This document shows, in pieces, positions 46,917 to 58,271 of a DNA stretch of 64,000 nt. The position numbers and the translations under genes were made by a program. Under the pieces are notes generated by a model. It made no database searches. It was not told the DNA's origin and worked only from the letters and a program-made list of their open reading frames with translations. This stretch comes from Pseudisothecium myosuroides (lineage: Eukaryota > Streptophyta > Bryopsida > Hypnales > Lembophyllaceae). The stretch lies in the NCBI GenBank assembly GCA_951799445.1, contig OX637288.1, positions 9,364,501-9,428,500 on the forward strand, given 5' to 3'. Position 1 is the first letter of the stretch. Each line of letters starts with the position of its first letter.

Positions 46917-47775
46917 TACACTAAAATTGGTAAATAGTGTTGGGTGATAATTAGTGTTGTTCCCTGTTTTTACCCCCCAACACTATTTTCCAACTTATGT
47001 GTAAATAGTGTTGGGGCACTTTCCTCCCGCCGTCAAAATCTGCCCCTTCCCTGGCAAACTGTGTTTTCCGCCTCTTGCCGTCATGCTCTGGATCTTCCCT
47101 AGGAAACTGTGTTTTCCGCCTCTTGCCGTCAACCTTTGGCCCTTCCCTGGAAAACTGTGTTTTCCACACCTCTTGCCGTCCAATTCCTTCTCTTAAAAAA
47201 CTTTCATTTTCCCTTGTCCGGTGGAGAGATTGTGAAAGAAGAGGTGGAGGAGCTCTTTGTTCTACACTTCGTGGTTTCCCGCCGATTCCTTTGCCGCTTG
47301 ATTTCAAATTTCAAACTTCCGTTGCCTATATCTTTTTTTTGATGTATGTGATTGAACATTGGGTGATACCATTGGATTTGTCTTTCTCTCCTCTATTTCC
47401 TCTGAAAAATAGTTTTTTTTTTTTTTTGGTCGCCACTTTTTTATTTTAGCATTTTTCAGCATCTTTTCACCAATTCAGCATTTTCTCACAGCAATTCAGC
47501 ATTTCATTTATTTATTTCAGCAATTCAGCATTTCATTTATTTATTTCAGCATTTCAGCATCTCATTGTCTATTTCAGCATTTCATTTAGTTCCCATCTAA
47601 CACTAAATGCGCTCTCGTAAAAATTCTGACTCTCTCTGTCATTCATCTGATTTTACTATCGAGCTAAAATAGTGTTAGATTTGGTAAATAATGATCTAAC
47701 ACTAACCTTGCAAATCACAATTAGTGTTAGGTGGAACAATTAGTGTTGCCAACACTATTTACCAATTTTAGTGTA
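46917..47775. mobile_element. 859-bp TA-flanked element with CACTA/TAGTG ends (K2)
   Basis: Termini CACTAAAATTGGTAAATAGT and complement (more than 25 bp perfect), TA on each side. Subterminal TAGTGTTGG and CCAACACTA motifs recur within both ends. The interior holds a 48-bp minisatellite (47044-47183) and CAGCATTTCATTTATTT repeats (47,440-47,600). A 118-codon minus-strand frame (47307-46951) is created by the minisatellite and is not a recognisable transposase. Confidence 0.85.
47044..47183. repeat. 48-bp minisatellite inside K2
   Basis: Three copies in phase, anchored by AAACTGTGTTTTCC at 47056, 47104 and 47152. On the minus strand each unit would encode 16 residues (KTQFSREGPKVDGKRR type). 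Confidence 0.9.
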
Positions 47776-48672
47776 GTCAGTGTTTTGTTGTGAAGCTCGA
47801 ACTTCGCAATGCGGCGTTTAGTGCAGCGACGCCGCACATGTTTCCTTTACTCGGAACATCACATGAGTGATGTCCCCAGGTGATGAGCACTGAGCCCTCA
47901 AAAAATCCCCAACTGATCAATTTCCCCAGCCATTCACCGATTCCCGTCGTGCTTCCCAGTGGTCCCAGAGATCTTCAAAATTAGCTCAAGCTCCTGAAAT
48001 CACTCGCAAACGAGCTAAAAACGCTGCAAAACACGCTCCAAAATCAAAAAAATTCAAAACCACCTCAAAGAGTTTTCACACATTTCTTATAGCCACCGAA
48101 AGATTCTGGGAAGCTTCCCCCCAAATAACTGTACTGTAGCTACAAGTGGTGCCAAATTTAGCCCCAGTTGCGAGTTCACGCGTGGAAAGAAGGTGCCGAA
48201 TCTGCAGACGTTCTCGCACTCACACTTCCCGGAAGGCCGGAACTGATCAGGACGCTCCTGTTAGTACAGTATTCAGGTTTTTGTTGAAGGGGGGCGTCTC
48301 TTGCACTCCATCTTCTCGCTTGTGCCGACACGCTTCCACCGCTCGCCGCCACTCGCGCCTTCCTTCGCCGCTTCCCTCGTCTCGGGGCTGCAATTGCAGC
48401 TATATAGATTGTCTGTGCACTGCACTGGGGACAGTGTCAAGGTCTCCTTCAAAGTCTGCAAATTGGGTTGCAAATTGGGTTGCGAATCAGCGTACAAATC
48501 GACAGAACGGACACAGATCTGACCGTGCAAGAGCAAGCAGCGGAATTGACGAGAGAACCGTAGTTTGTTTGGGTTACACACCATTTGAAAAGAGTTTGAA
48601 TTGCTTGGTATCGTCGGAATTTGTGGAATCGTTGAAATTGTTGGGATTGTGTGAATTGTGTGAATTGTCGCG
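47776..48672. other. 5' flank and leader of the SRC2-like gene
   Basis: No separate gene. The last few hundred bases are presumably promoter and untranslated leader; no intron is required. Confidence 0.4.
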
Positions 48673-49410
48673 ATGGGGCTGCGCGAGCTCGAGGTCACCG
48701 TCCTCTCCGCCCGTGACTTGAAGAACGTGAAGCTGCTGGGCGGTGCCATGGACCCTTACTGCGTGGCGTGGCTCCCCCCCCACTCCAAAGTGTCCGGCCC
48801 CGTGAACAAAGGCGGCGGCGTGCACCCGACCTGGAACGCCATCATCACCCTCATTGTCGATGACGCCGTTCTGGAGCAAGGCGACGCCGTCATCACCGTG
48901 GAGATTTACAACCACGGCAAATTCTCCAGCAAGCTCATCGGCTCGGCCTCCATCCCTCTCGCAGACGTGCAAGGCGCTTCCAAGGCAGGCACGGGGTCGA
49001 GTAAAGCCTCCGCTTACCAGGTGCGGAAGAAGTCGGGGAAGCACCAGGGCGTGATCAACGTCGCGGTGAAAGCAGGCAAGGCGCTCTCGGACGAAGAGGT
49101 CGCGGCCAGGTCTGCGCCTCCGAGCATGGGCGTGCCGGCTATGGCGGCGGGTGGGCAGTATCAACAGCAACAATATGCGCAGCAGCAGCAGCAGTACTAC
49201 CCGCAGCAGCAGCAGTTTGGTGGGGGACAATACTCGCAAGCAGGGTATCCCCCGCAGCAGCAGCAGCAGAGACCGCGAAGGGGGTTTGGTGGTGCGGGCG
49301 CCGGGTTGGGTGCGGGGCTGCTGGGCGGTCTTTTGCTCGGATCCGCGCTGGACGGCGGTGGTGGTGGCGGCTGTGGTGGTGGCGGATGCGGCGGGGGCTG
49401 CGGGGGTTGA
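48673..49410 (+). CDS. SRC2-like C2-domain protein, intronless
   Basis: 245 residues. An N-terminal C2 domain (residues 1 to ~135) begins LRELEVTVLSARDLKNVKLL and includes MDPYCVAWL, HPTWNAIITLIV and VEIYNHGKFSSKLIGSASIP; such domains bind membranes, often with calcium. The middle (about 158-205) is Gln/Tyr/Pro-rich with CAG-codon runs. The tail has a Gly/Leu segment (GLGAGLLGGLLLGSALD) and a Gly/Cys-rich end. This layout matches SRC2/ERG-type proteins of plants, induced by cold or pathogens and associated with ER or vesicle membranes. GC content is far above the surroundings. Long frames on the opposite strand are shadows. The start is the ATG at the beginning of the C2 homology. Confidence 0.9.
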   Translation: MGLRELEVTVLSARDLKNVKLLGGAMDPYCVAWLPPHSKVSGPVNKGGGVHPTWNAIITLIVDDAVLEQGDAVITVEIYNHGKFSSKLIGSASIPLADVQGASKAGTGSSKASAYQVRKKSGKHQGVINVAVKAGKALSDEEVAARSAPPSMGVPAMAAGGQYQQQQYAQQQQQYYPQQQQFGGGQYSQAGYPPQQQQQRPRRGFGGAGAGLGAGLLGGLLLGSALDGGGGGGCGGGGCGGGCGG

Positions 49411-49424
49411 TTGTAATTTACTCA

Positions 49425-50360
49425 TCAGTAGCATTAATTTTTGTGAAAGCAAAGATGTGTGTGTACCATAGGTTGTAGCTTTTTTCTCGGTAGTTGTGGC
49501 GTAGCAGCGCACATGTACATATATTTTTTGCAAAGTTTCGCAACTTGTCTTATTACACTTCAATTCCACTGAAATCTCTTTTTGAGTGTACTGTGATTCA
49601 CTTGGTTGTCTGTCTCGTGCTTGCACCTGCGCATGCGAAGGATTGTGGTGACGAAATTGTGCAGAGGATGAACGAGCAGTTGCGAGGGGTAAGCTTTGGC
49701 GAGGGATTCTTTCTCGCAATGAATGCTTGTTGCTCTTGTGGCAAAATTAGTCATGGATTTAGTAAGTTGTATGTGTATCGTAGGTCCTCAGTAGTAATGT
49801 TGGAGCATCGCGCCAATTTCACTAAAATCTCTGGGAGTGTACTGTGATTCTCTGGATGGTCTGTCTCGTACTCACACCTGCGCATGCTGGGGTGATTAGG
49901 TCTTTCTGAATTCTCAGCAGAATTCTGTGAAGTCTGTCAGTCATCAGTAGCATTGATTTCTCTTCAGTAGCTTCATAAGTTTCACTGCAATGAAACCAAA
50001 GTTTTATGTGTACTATAACTTAGATTTTAGCTTTTTATTCAGTAGTTGTGTTGGAGCATCGCACATGTAGATAAGTTTTTGCAAAGATTCGCTGAAATGT
50101 GATGTGTACTTCAATTTCACTGAAATCTCTTTTGAGTGGACTGTGATTCACTTGGTCGTCTGGCTCGTACACACACCTGCGCATATTAAGGACCATGCAG
50201 CAGTAGCTTTGATTTTCACTGCAATGAAACCAAAGATGTGTGTATTACTATAGATTCTAGCTTTTCCTCAGTTGGGTTGGAGCATCGCACATGTAGATAA
50301 ATTTTTGCTGAGTTTCGCAGTGTTTCTTACACTTGAATTTCACTGAAATCTCTTTGGATT
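49425..50360 (+). repeat. Diverged tandem copies of the SRC2 3' flank
   Basis: Four blocks share an ordered set of motifs (GTAGCATT or GTAGC, AAAGATGTGTGT, GTTGGAGCATCGCACATGTA, TTTTGC.AAG.TTCGC, TTCACTGAAATCTCTTT, CTGTGATTCACTTGG, ACACCTGCGCATG): about 49425-49640, 49738-49890, 49937-50190 and 50200-50360. Copies differ in completeness. No coding frame is conserved. Confidence 0.75.
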
Positions 50361-51059
50361 CACCTGCAAATGTATCAAATTAGGCATGGATTTTATTGAA
50401 CTACCGTATTGAGAAAATTGAGAGATATACTGTGATTTAAGTTGGAATGGCATTTGTTTTAAAGTGTATCATCCTTCGCCAGGTAGGATGGCCAAATTTC
50501 GATTTGGGTGTCCTGTTTCCCTTCACCTAAGTTACCTTAGGTCAGTTAAGTGCTGCCAGACTTCACATAATTCTGCTGAGAATTCAGAAAGACGTGCATG
50601 CTGTGCACGTAATTGGAAGTAGGCGATTCCTGTGATGCCTCCAGAGGGAAGGTTAATGACAACTCATTAGCAGAAAGCTAGGACGGAGAATTTTAGAAAA
50701 TTATTAACCATGGTCAAAATTAAAGAACATCGATGCCCTCATTGCGAACATTGATTCTGATTTCCACCTGTATAAATCATGTTCGTCTAAATGCATGAGA
50801 TAAACAGAATCAATAGTAACAACAAAGGAATGCCATCACTGAGATCACTGTTGAAGCGAAACAGAGGAAAGAGATCATGAAGATGTGATTTACTGCAATC
50901 TGACTGTTGACTTAGAGACTCAATGCTCTGTCAAACTTGCAAACTCCTATAAATTTCCAAAACTAATGGCTGAGGGAGGTGAAGCAGAAAAGAAGCCCGA
51001 TCTTTTGTTGGTCTTCCCCTCCGTCGTCCCTCATGAATGAAGAGAGAGTCACAGATTTT
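50361..51059. other. Gene-free stretch downstream of two convergent genes
   Basis: Contains the 3' end of the minus-strand kinase transcript; nothing else recognised. Confidence 0.4.
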
Positions 51060-54000
51060 CTACAATGTACTGTACATGTTCACCCGTCGGGACTCCTTGC
51101 CGATCCATTTTTCCAAGGAGCGATGCAAGATGCCCTTGGTCACGGGTTTGCTGATGTAATCGTCCATGCCGGAAGCGAGGCATTTGTCCACCTCCCCTTC
51201 TGAGGTCGCCGCCGTGAGGGCCACGATGGGGATGGCATGCGAGATGCAGCTTTTCTGTCGCACCAGTCGTACCGTCTCGAAGCCGTCCATTATCTATTAC
51301 AACAAGCCAGTTGTTACATCAATCAACACTTGGTTTCAAAGATACAGTGGCCAAACAGCAGTTTTGTCAAAAAAAAACTTCAATTAATTACGTAAATCTA
51401 CAAGTAGGTGCTGACATTCATGGGAAATTATTGACTCAGGTTCGAAGGGGATTAGGCTTTGCATTGACAAACGCTAAATCTGAGGAAGTTTGAGTAGAAC
51501 CTTACTGGATAAACAACGGATTTCACGGAATAATTGAAGTGATGAACTCAAAAGTTTTGAGAAATACTAATAATTGACTGCGGATGTGATAAAAAAAAAT
51601 TTAAGCTACATTGGACTCTTTTCGGGAACTAAAGGTTGGTGTATTCTTCTCTGGACAAGTCTCCAGAATTATCTTTTCAACCATATGAAAGAATCTAGTA
51701 ACCTGATTTGTCAAAAGTTGAAGAATTGTTCTTGAACATAGAGTATGTACCCCTATGTTCTTGCAATCGATTGGTGGCATGTTCGGAGTAGTCTACCTAA
51801 ACGTAAAAAGAATGAGTGACACCCTTTTCACTCGTGCATTCTGCGTTCCCCAATGATGTTTTGGTTACCACCGAAAGTCTGGATTTATGGGCATTACGAA
51901 GTCCAGACAATCATGGAGAAAAAATCTTTAAAATGGACGAAGAAATGACATGAATACTGACAGAACAACACTTATTGTGAGTGGTCTTGTCCGTGTGACC
52001 ATTTTGTGGAGTACTCCAAATACTATTGATCCACAAACGGGACAAAACCACTCGTAAAAGTGTAGTCATGCAAGTATTCCCGTAGTGCCATCTTGTCCTG
52101 TAGTCTCCAAATAGTTATGTCATGGCCTCAACGTTTTGCTTGTCCATGAGAATCGTCCAAAACATTGTAACCCTACCCTAAGCGGGAATAACACCGTGAC
52201 TACAAGAAATGAAACATGAAAGCCAAAAGACTGAACTTACAGGCATTTGGCAGTCCATGAAAATCATGTCGTAAGCATCGGACCGCTCGAGTATACCAAT
52301 GGCCTCAACGCCATCACACGCCACATCCACAGAACAGCCCAGATTGTTGAGAAGTCGCTGCGCAACCATTTGATTCACTTTGTTGTCCTCCTGAAATCAT
52401 TCCAACAAGTAACTCAGAATTTGACCACATGGCACACATCTCAACGATCCCAGATTATATTAACAAACCTATTAAAGGCAAGCCAACGTTGATCTCATAG
52501 GATCTTAGATCAATATTCAATTAAGACATAAAAGACTGCGGTGTTCTGAGGCCCAAAACTGCTTTCCAATCTACTAAAATCTTGATTTATTTGATTTTTT
52601 AATTAATTCAACCGTGTAATCTTTTAGTTCACTTGTTCAAACATTTTCTCTTCTAATTATTTAGTGAAAAATCCCCATTGGTTGCAAGATCATACATGGG
52701 AGAACTTCAAAAACAAGTTCTCCCCAACCTTTCCCGAGTTTGTCTTTCAAAATTTTGATAAAAGCGCCTGCATCGCACCACTTGTGCAGCTTGATGATAT
52801 GTTGGAATATGAGTCGGGATTACATGAAAAAGCACTTAACAGGGAATTTTTTTCACTCATCTAAGAAATTTATAAGAGGGAAGAAGGTGCAAAATGAAAG
52901 AATTTAGGGAATAAAGTTCTAGGGGTTAGGGTGTAAGATTTGGGATTAATTTCAACGTTTCTGTAGAAAACAATGGGCGAGCCAATATTCATCCGAGCCA
53001 ACACCATTTGCAGTACACAGAACACTAAACTTCACAATAAAAACTACATGAACACAGTGAACCTATTAAGTCAACATCCCATCCAACAAGACAGCTTCCA
53101 AGACGCAGTGAATACCTCACCAAAACACACCAAAGCATGAACACAACACAAACTGGTTCCAACTCTTACCACAATCAGAATTTTGGGGCTCCGTCCGAGC
53201 ACATCCCTGATCGGGAACTGCGACGGTGGCAAACTCCCACCCACCCCCACCCCCATACTATCCAGATCCAAGCTCCTCCTGCTCCTCGACTGCCCAGACA
53301 ACACCCCGAAACTATTCGCCACCGACGCCTGTCTCCAATTCTTGGGCGCACTCCTAACCATATCAAGAGTAAAGTCCGGTTTCATTCTTATAAACTTCTC
53401 CCCACCACCGGAGAATGCCACTGACAATGCATCCCTCAAGTAAGCTTGCCTTGGAGGCCTACTAAAGCTCGCACAGCACCCGAGCTCCGCCAGCATGCGC
53501 TGCGAGGGCAAGCTCTGCCCCACTCTCCCCAGCATCACCAGCTGCAGGGGGTGAATCTCAGGCCACTTCCGCATCTCGTGGCTGAAAAGCTCAACAACAG
53601 AACGCTCGATGACGGCCACTTGGAAGGGGTGTCCTGTGGTGGAGGCCTGGCGGAGGAGGGAGATGGCGTCGGAGGAGGTGCTGCAGGAGGTGGCGTCTAA
53701 ACCCCAAGCGCGGATCTGGTCGCAGAGAGCTTCTTTGGTCATTTCGTGACGGTCGACAACAAGGACGCGGTGGTGGTGGTGGTGATGGGAAGAGGAAGAG
53801 GAGGGGTCGTCGCTCGTGTCCATGGGGGTGAACTCGGAGGAGATTGTGGGAGGTTTGTCACCTTCCTCGGAGGAGGAGTCGAGCTCGAAAGGCAAGGTGA
53901 ATGTGAATTTTGAGCCCTGGCCTTCCGAGCTTTCGACGCCGATGGTGCCGCCCATGAGCTCCACCTGCGTACCGTGACAGGAAGATAGGTAAGTGTGTCA

Positions 54001-57000
54001 GGAATTTTCAAGACTGCCATCGCAAGGTTCTGGATAGAAGCTTCTGAAAACGAAGAAGAATTCAAAGAAGAATCAAGGTTTCCAAGATGATTCCATCCTG
54101 TTACTTTGACAGGAATTCTATTACGTCTTGAGTTCAAGATTGAAAGCTTCGATACTCAGAAAACGAAAGGCAGCGTGAAAAACTTATTGATTGCACAGCG
54201 GGTCATTCGGTTGTCAGTTCCTTACTCAAGTAGTTTTTTGAGTGTCAAACGGAAGTAGTCAGATAAGCAAGTGTAGTTCTCATATGATTTTGGTGCCTCC
54301 AATTTGCTTCATTGCTACCTGTGGTGGAAAAGGTGCAAGCTCACCGGTACTCAAGATTGCACGTTTTCTGATTACAAGACGGAGAAAGGGAGACCGGTGC
54401 ACTTACCAGTCGTTTCGAGACGGCCAGGCCAAGGCCAGTGCCCCCATCCGTACTCGTGTTACTGGTGCTGCATTGCGTGAACTTCTCAAACAGCGAGTCT
54501 AACTTATCCGCCGCAATTCCAATGCCCGTATCAATCACCGAGAATCGAAACCATCGAACCATGCGCGGATTCTCCGCCACATTCGCGCCACTCTCATCAT
54601 CGGAGTCTCTGTCGCTACCACTGGTGGTGGCAGCGTCCCAGTGCATATCGGCAGTAGACTCCTCCGAGCACCAGTACGTCGGAGAGCAGAATTCAGCTTC
54701 CTCTTCGACAGGTTTAGAACTATCCCCATTACTACAGACCATCACATTCTCATGATCCTCCATGCGCCCATACAGCCGTTTCCTCTTGTTATGATTCGCA
54801 AACACGGGAAGCTTCACCTCCGAGTCCTGCGTGATGGGATCGGATTTTCCAATGCCTTCGGCAAAGATATCCGTCTGGCTGACCTTGTCGATGGTGAGGC
54901 CCTTGTAGGACTCACAAAGCTGCATGTGGGCGCGGATGTTCTCCACCGCGCGGCTACGGCGTTGCCCGTTGTCAGGGTTGTGCACGAAAATGGGCTCCGG
55001 GTCGCCAGGATCCCAGTACCCGGTGGGAAGCGTGGCATCCAGATCGTGCGCAACGTTTACCGGCACAGCCTAACGGAAAATTCAGTTAAATTCAGTTAAA
55101 ATCGCGAAGTTCAGTACTTCCTCCGTCCCAAAATAAGTGTTCGCAATGTCGTTGAAAACGTTTGGTACCAATTTCATCGATCATCTTGTGAAAAGCACAA
55201 TTTCATGTGAAGAGCCCAGATTTTATATCACCAGAATCAGTGAAGCACATTGCATTGTGACTTCATTGCAACCTAAATAAAATTGGACAGAAACAACCCT
55301 TCATATGACCTACTCAAAACAACCTTAAAAAACATGAGGTTCAATTAGGACACATATTTCAGGACAGAGGCAGTCCGATTGGACTGAACTTGAACCAGTT
55401 GCATTGAACTTGGCTTACCATTTTCAAAACCTCGGAGGAGGGCTTGGCCTTACAGTGCGAGCAGTGAAGCTCCCCGGTGCTCAACCCCTGGTGGCAGAGC
55501 TCGCAGACCAAGGAGACGTCCAAGGCGATGGACCCCGCGTGAGTGAACTTGCAGGCGTTTCCGACCAGGTTGATGAGCACTTGGCGCAAGCGCACGGCGT
55601 CGACGAAGACGGCGGAGAGGGCGGGACGGTAGCGCACCACCATCTCCACCCCCTTGGGCTCCACTCGCAGCGCCAGCATGCTCCCCACTTCCTCCACCAG
55701 GTTGCGCAAGTTGCACTGCACCAAGCTGATGGTCAGCTTCCCGGCGTCGATCTTCGAGAAGTCGAGGATGTCGTTGATGATGGAGAGCAGGCACTCCCCG
55801 GAGGTGCGGATCGTTTCCAGGCATTCCTGCTGCTCGGGGGTGGGCGCTGTGTCCAAAAGCACCGACGCCATTCCGATCACGCCGTTCAATGGAGTTCGGA
55901 TCTCGTGACTCATGACCTGAAGTTACTCAGTGCACACTGAATCAATATAAACTCGGCATAACGACCAAAAATGTTCTAAAACTGTAACTCTAACCATAGT
56001 GCCAATCCAGGATTTTGATTACGAGGAGGATTAAAACACAACAGAACATGATTTCGAGATCCTATGCTTTGATTTCAAGACCAAAAATGTTCTAAAACTG
56101 TAATTCTAACCATAGTGCCAATGCAGGATTTTGATTACGAGGAGGATTGGAACACAACAGAACATGATTTCGAGATCCTATTCTTTGATTTCAAGACCAA
56201 AAATGTTCTAAGACTGTAACTCTAACCATAGTGCCAATGCAGGATTTTGATTTTGAGGAGGATAAGAACACAACAGAACATGATTTCGAGATCCTATCTT
56301 ATGATTTATCGACCAAAAATGCTGTAAAACTTAACCATAGCGCCAATCCAGGATTTTGATTTTGAAAAGGATTGGAACCCAACACAGCATAATTTCAAGA
56401 TCCTATGCTTTAATTCAGCAATTTAGGTACCGACGAACATTTTGGAAGGAACAGGTTATCGTCGTGAGCTAAGAAAAAACTGCCAACTGTGTAAGAATTT
56501 CGTCTGGTAAATCATGACCTCTTTAATCTTTACTGCGGTCCCCCGAAATATGACTCTAATATAGTTTGGAGGGGTGGAAAGTGTGCTACAGTCAACAATC
56601 GTATGACAAGTGTAGAACATGCCCTAGATCCTAAAACCCTAAACCCTAAAGCAGGGAGAATTGGGTTCACTCACAGCGAGGAACTCGGATCTTGCTTTCG
56701 CAGCTTTCTCTGCCTTGTCGCGAGCAATGTCGAGGTTGGCAATCAGGCCAGCTTGCTCCTCTTCCCATTTCCGCCGTTCCGTGATATCGGTGATGGAGCC
56801 CGCCATGCGCACCGGTTTGCCGTCTCTGTTCCACAGCGCCTGACCGCGCACTCGGAACCAGTTGTACAAGCCGTCCCCGGTGTGAAGCAGCGTCTCCACG
56901 TCGAAGGGCGGCGAATCCGAGCTGTTCGTCGCCAGGTAGTCTTTCATCGTTTTCAACACAGAATCTGCGGGGTATCATTTCCATGGTGAGATTTCTATGC

Positions 57001-58097
57001 TGAGGAAATCTCAGTGCAAGAATTGAAGCATAAGAATCTGCGACGCACCAATTCCATGCTCAATTCTATCTTGAACAGATCTTCGTACGAAATTGTAGCA
57101 CAAGAATCAGCAGAGCAACAGCACCAGGGCTGGGGACTGACCGCGGTGTTTGGGATGCAGTCGAGATTCAAAGACGCCTAGATTATCAGCGGCATCACTG
57201 GGCCCCAACCCTAACATGTTCTTGTAGCGCTGCGAGTAGAACACTTGGTTGGATTCGATGTCCCAGTCCCACAGCCCATCGTTGGAGCCCCGCACCGCAA
57301 GCACGTACCGCTCCTCGCTGCGCCGTAACGACTCCTCCGCTTCTTTCTTCCAGGAAATATCCTCCAGTATTCCCACAAAGCTACGCAACAGGGTCACACC
57401 AATGTGTCAGATCGAACGTCCACAACGTAGCAACAGTATAAAAACTTCGAGGATGAAGCTTCGAGTGCAAAGTAATACCTGCCAATTCCAGGGCACCCGG
57501 ACATGTCCACGGATTGCACGTTCACCCATGTGAAGAAATTCTTCTTGTATTTGTGCGTCAGACGATACTCGCATTGAATTTGTCGGTTCCCCTCCACAGG
57601 AGACGAGAAATGCCCGAACGCAAGCGCCCATACCGCCTGATACATTAATTCAGAGATCCAACTGCTTAGCTAACTCCACATTAGCTTCCAATTCAGACAC
57701 TAAACCCTAAACCCTGCGTCGGTTATTGCGGCCATTTCCATCATTCAACGTCAACAATTGAAACCGAAACACGCAAAACTTTGAACCAGGGAAAGCAAGT
57801 CCTCTGCACAGATTGACGACACAATGCTATCCCTCGAGGTCTAAGTAAAATTTGTGGCTTGATTGATGGAGTTCATCGTGATCCATAAGCTGGGAATACG
57901 TGCACTGGGGACTGACTACTCACTGGCAAATCGTCGGGGTGAACGAAAGAGATCCATCCAAGCCCTAGCAACTCCTCCGGGGTTGTCCCAGTCATGCTTT
58001 GGTACGCGGAGTTTGTGTAGATGTTTTTGGCCTCACTGTCGCACACGAACACGGCTCGTTGGCCCAGACCACCAGGAACAACATCCATGATACTCAT
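51060..58097 (-). CDS. PAS-domain hybrid histidine kinase
   Basis: Nine exons (minus): 58097-57924, 57636-57479, 57380-57142, 56964-56675, 55916-55419, 55069-54407, 53964-53170, 52390-52241, 51293-51060; all GT-AG and in phase, 1066 residues. No membrane segment, so a soluble kinase. PAS 1 at ~12-110 (HPDDLP), PAS 2 at ~140-260 with a PAC motif ([11 protein letters not shown]). HisKA has the phospho-acceptor His291 in [12 protein letters not shown]. HATPase boxes: [10 protein letters not shown] (N, ~402-411), DTGIGI (633) and GGTGLGLAV (662). A ~180-residue insertion between N and G1 boxes starts with CELC...CSHC (Cys425, 428, 439, 442). A receiver-like domain (740-~860) has Glu794 where the phospho-Asp should be, so is probably inactive. 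The final receiver is canonical: EDN, Asp985 (MDCQMP), Thr1016, Lys1038. It presumably phosphorelays to HPt proteins. Closest recalled architecture: moss PAS-histidine kinases. Confidence 0.93.
52664..52864 (+). other. Small plus-strand open frame in kinase intron 7
   Basis: 66 codons ([20 protein letters not shown]... ending REFFSLI) in otherwise AT-rich intron DNA. Composition is protein-like but I recognise nothing and see no promoter or splice context. Confidence 0.15.
55115..55330. mobile_element. Stowaway-like MITE fragment in kinase intron
   Basis: TA followed by CTTCCTCCGTCCCAAAATAA, very close to the Stowaway (Tc1/mariner) terminus CTCCCTCCGTCCCAAAATAA. No complementary right end was found before exon 5 (55419), so this is one terminus only and the 3' limit is arbitrary. 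Confidence 0.55.
55963..56420. repeat. 116-bp minisatellite in kinase intron 4
   Basis: Four tandem units, starting at 55963, 56079, 56195 and 56311 with GACCAAAAATG, the last partial and most diverged. Confidence 0.9.
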
Positions 58098-58271
58098 GCT
58101 GGATCGACTTCAGAATTCCCCACCTACAAGAACATGAAATCGGACAAAGTCAGTCGGAGTGGCGAGAGTAGCACTCAGTACCTCAGTGGGAGAGAGTTCA
58201 GCGAGTAAAACTAATGTGGCCAAAAACTAGGCTAACCCTTCATGCCTTCAACGGGCAAACTGCAGGCCTGG

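Noticed and set aside
46951..47307. 118-codon minus-strand protein with 16-residue repeats
   Set aside because: Arises from the 48-bp minisatellite inside transposon K2 (48 is divisible by three); no other support.
48574..49719. 381-codon minus-strand open frame across the SRC2-like gene
   Set aside because: It is antisense to a clear C2-domain gene; its Thr/Arg/Leu-rich composition is what GC-rich antisense frames produce.
55404..55940. 178-codon plus-strand open frame
   Set aside because: Antisense to the HisKA exon of the histidine kinase; no independent support.
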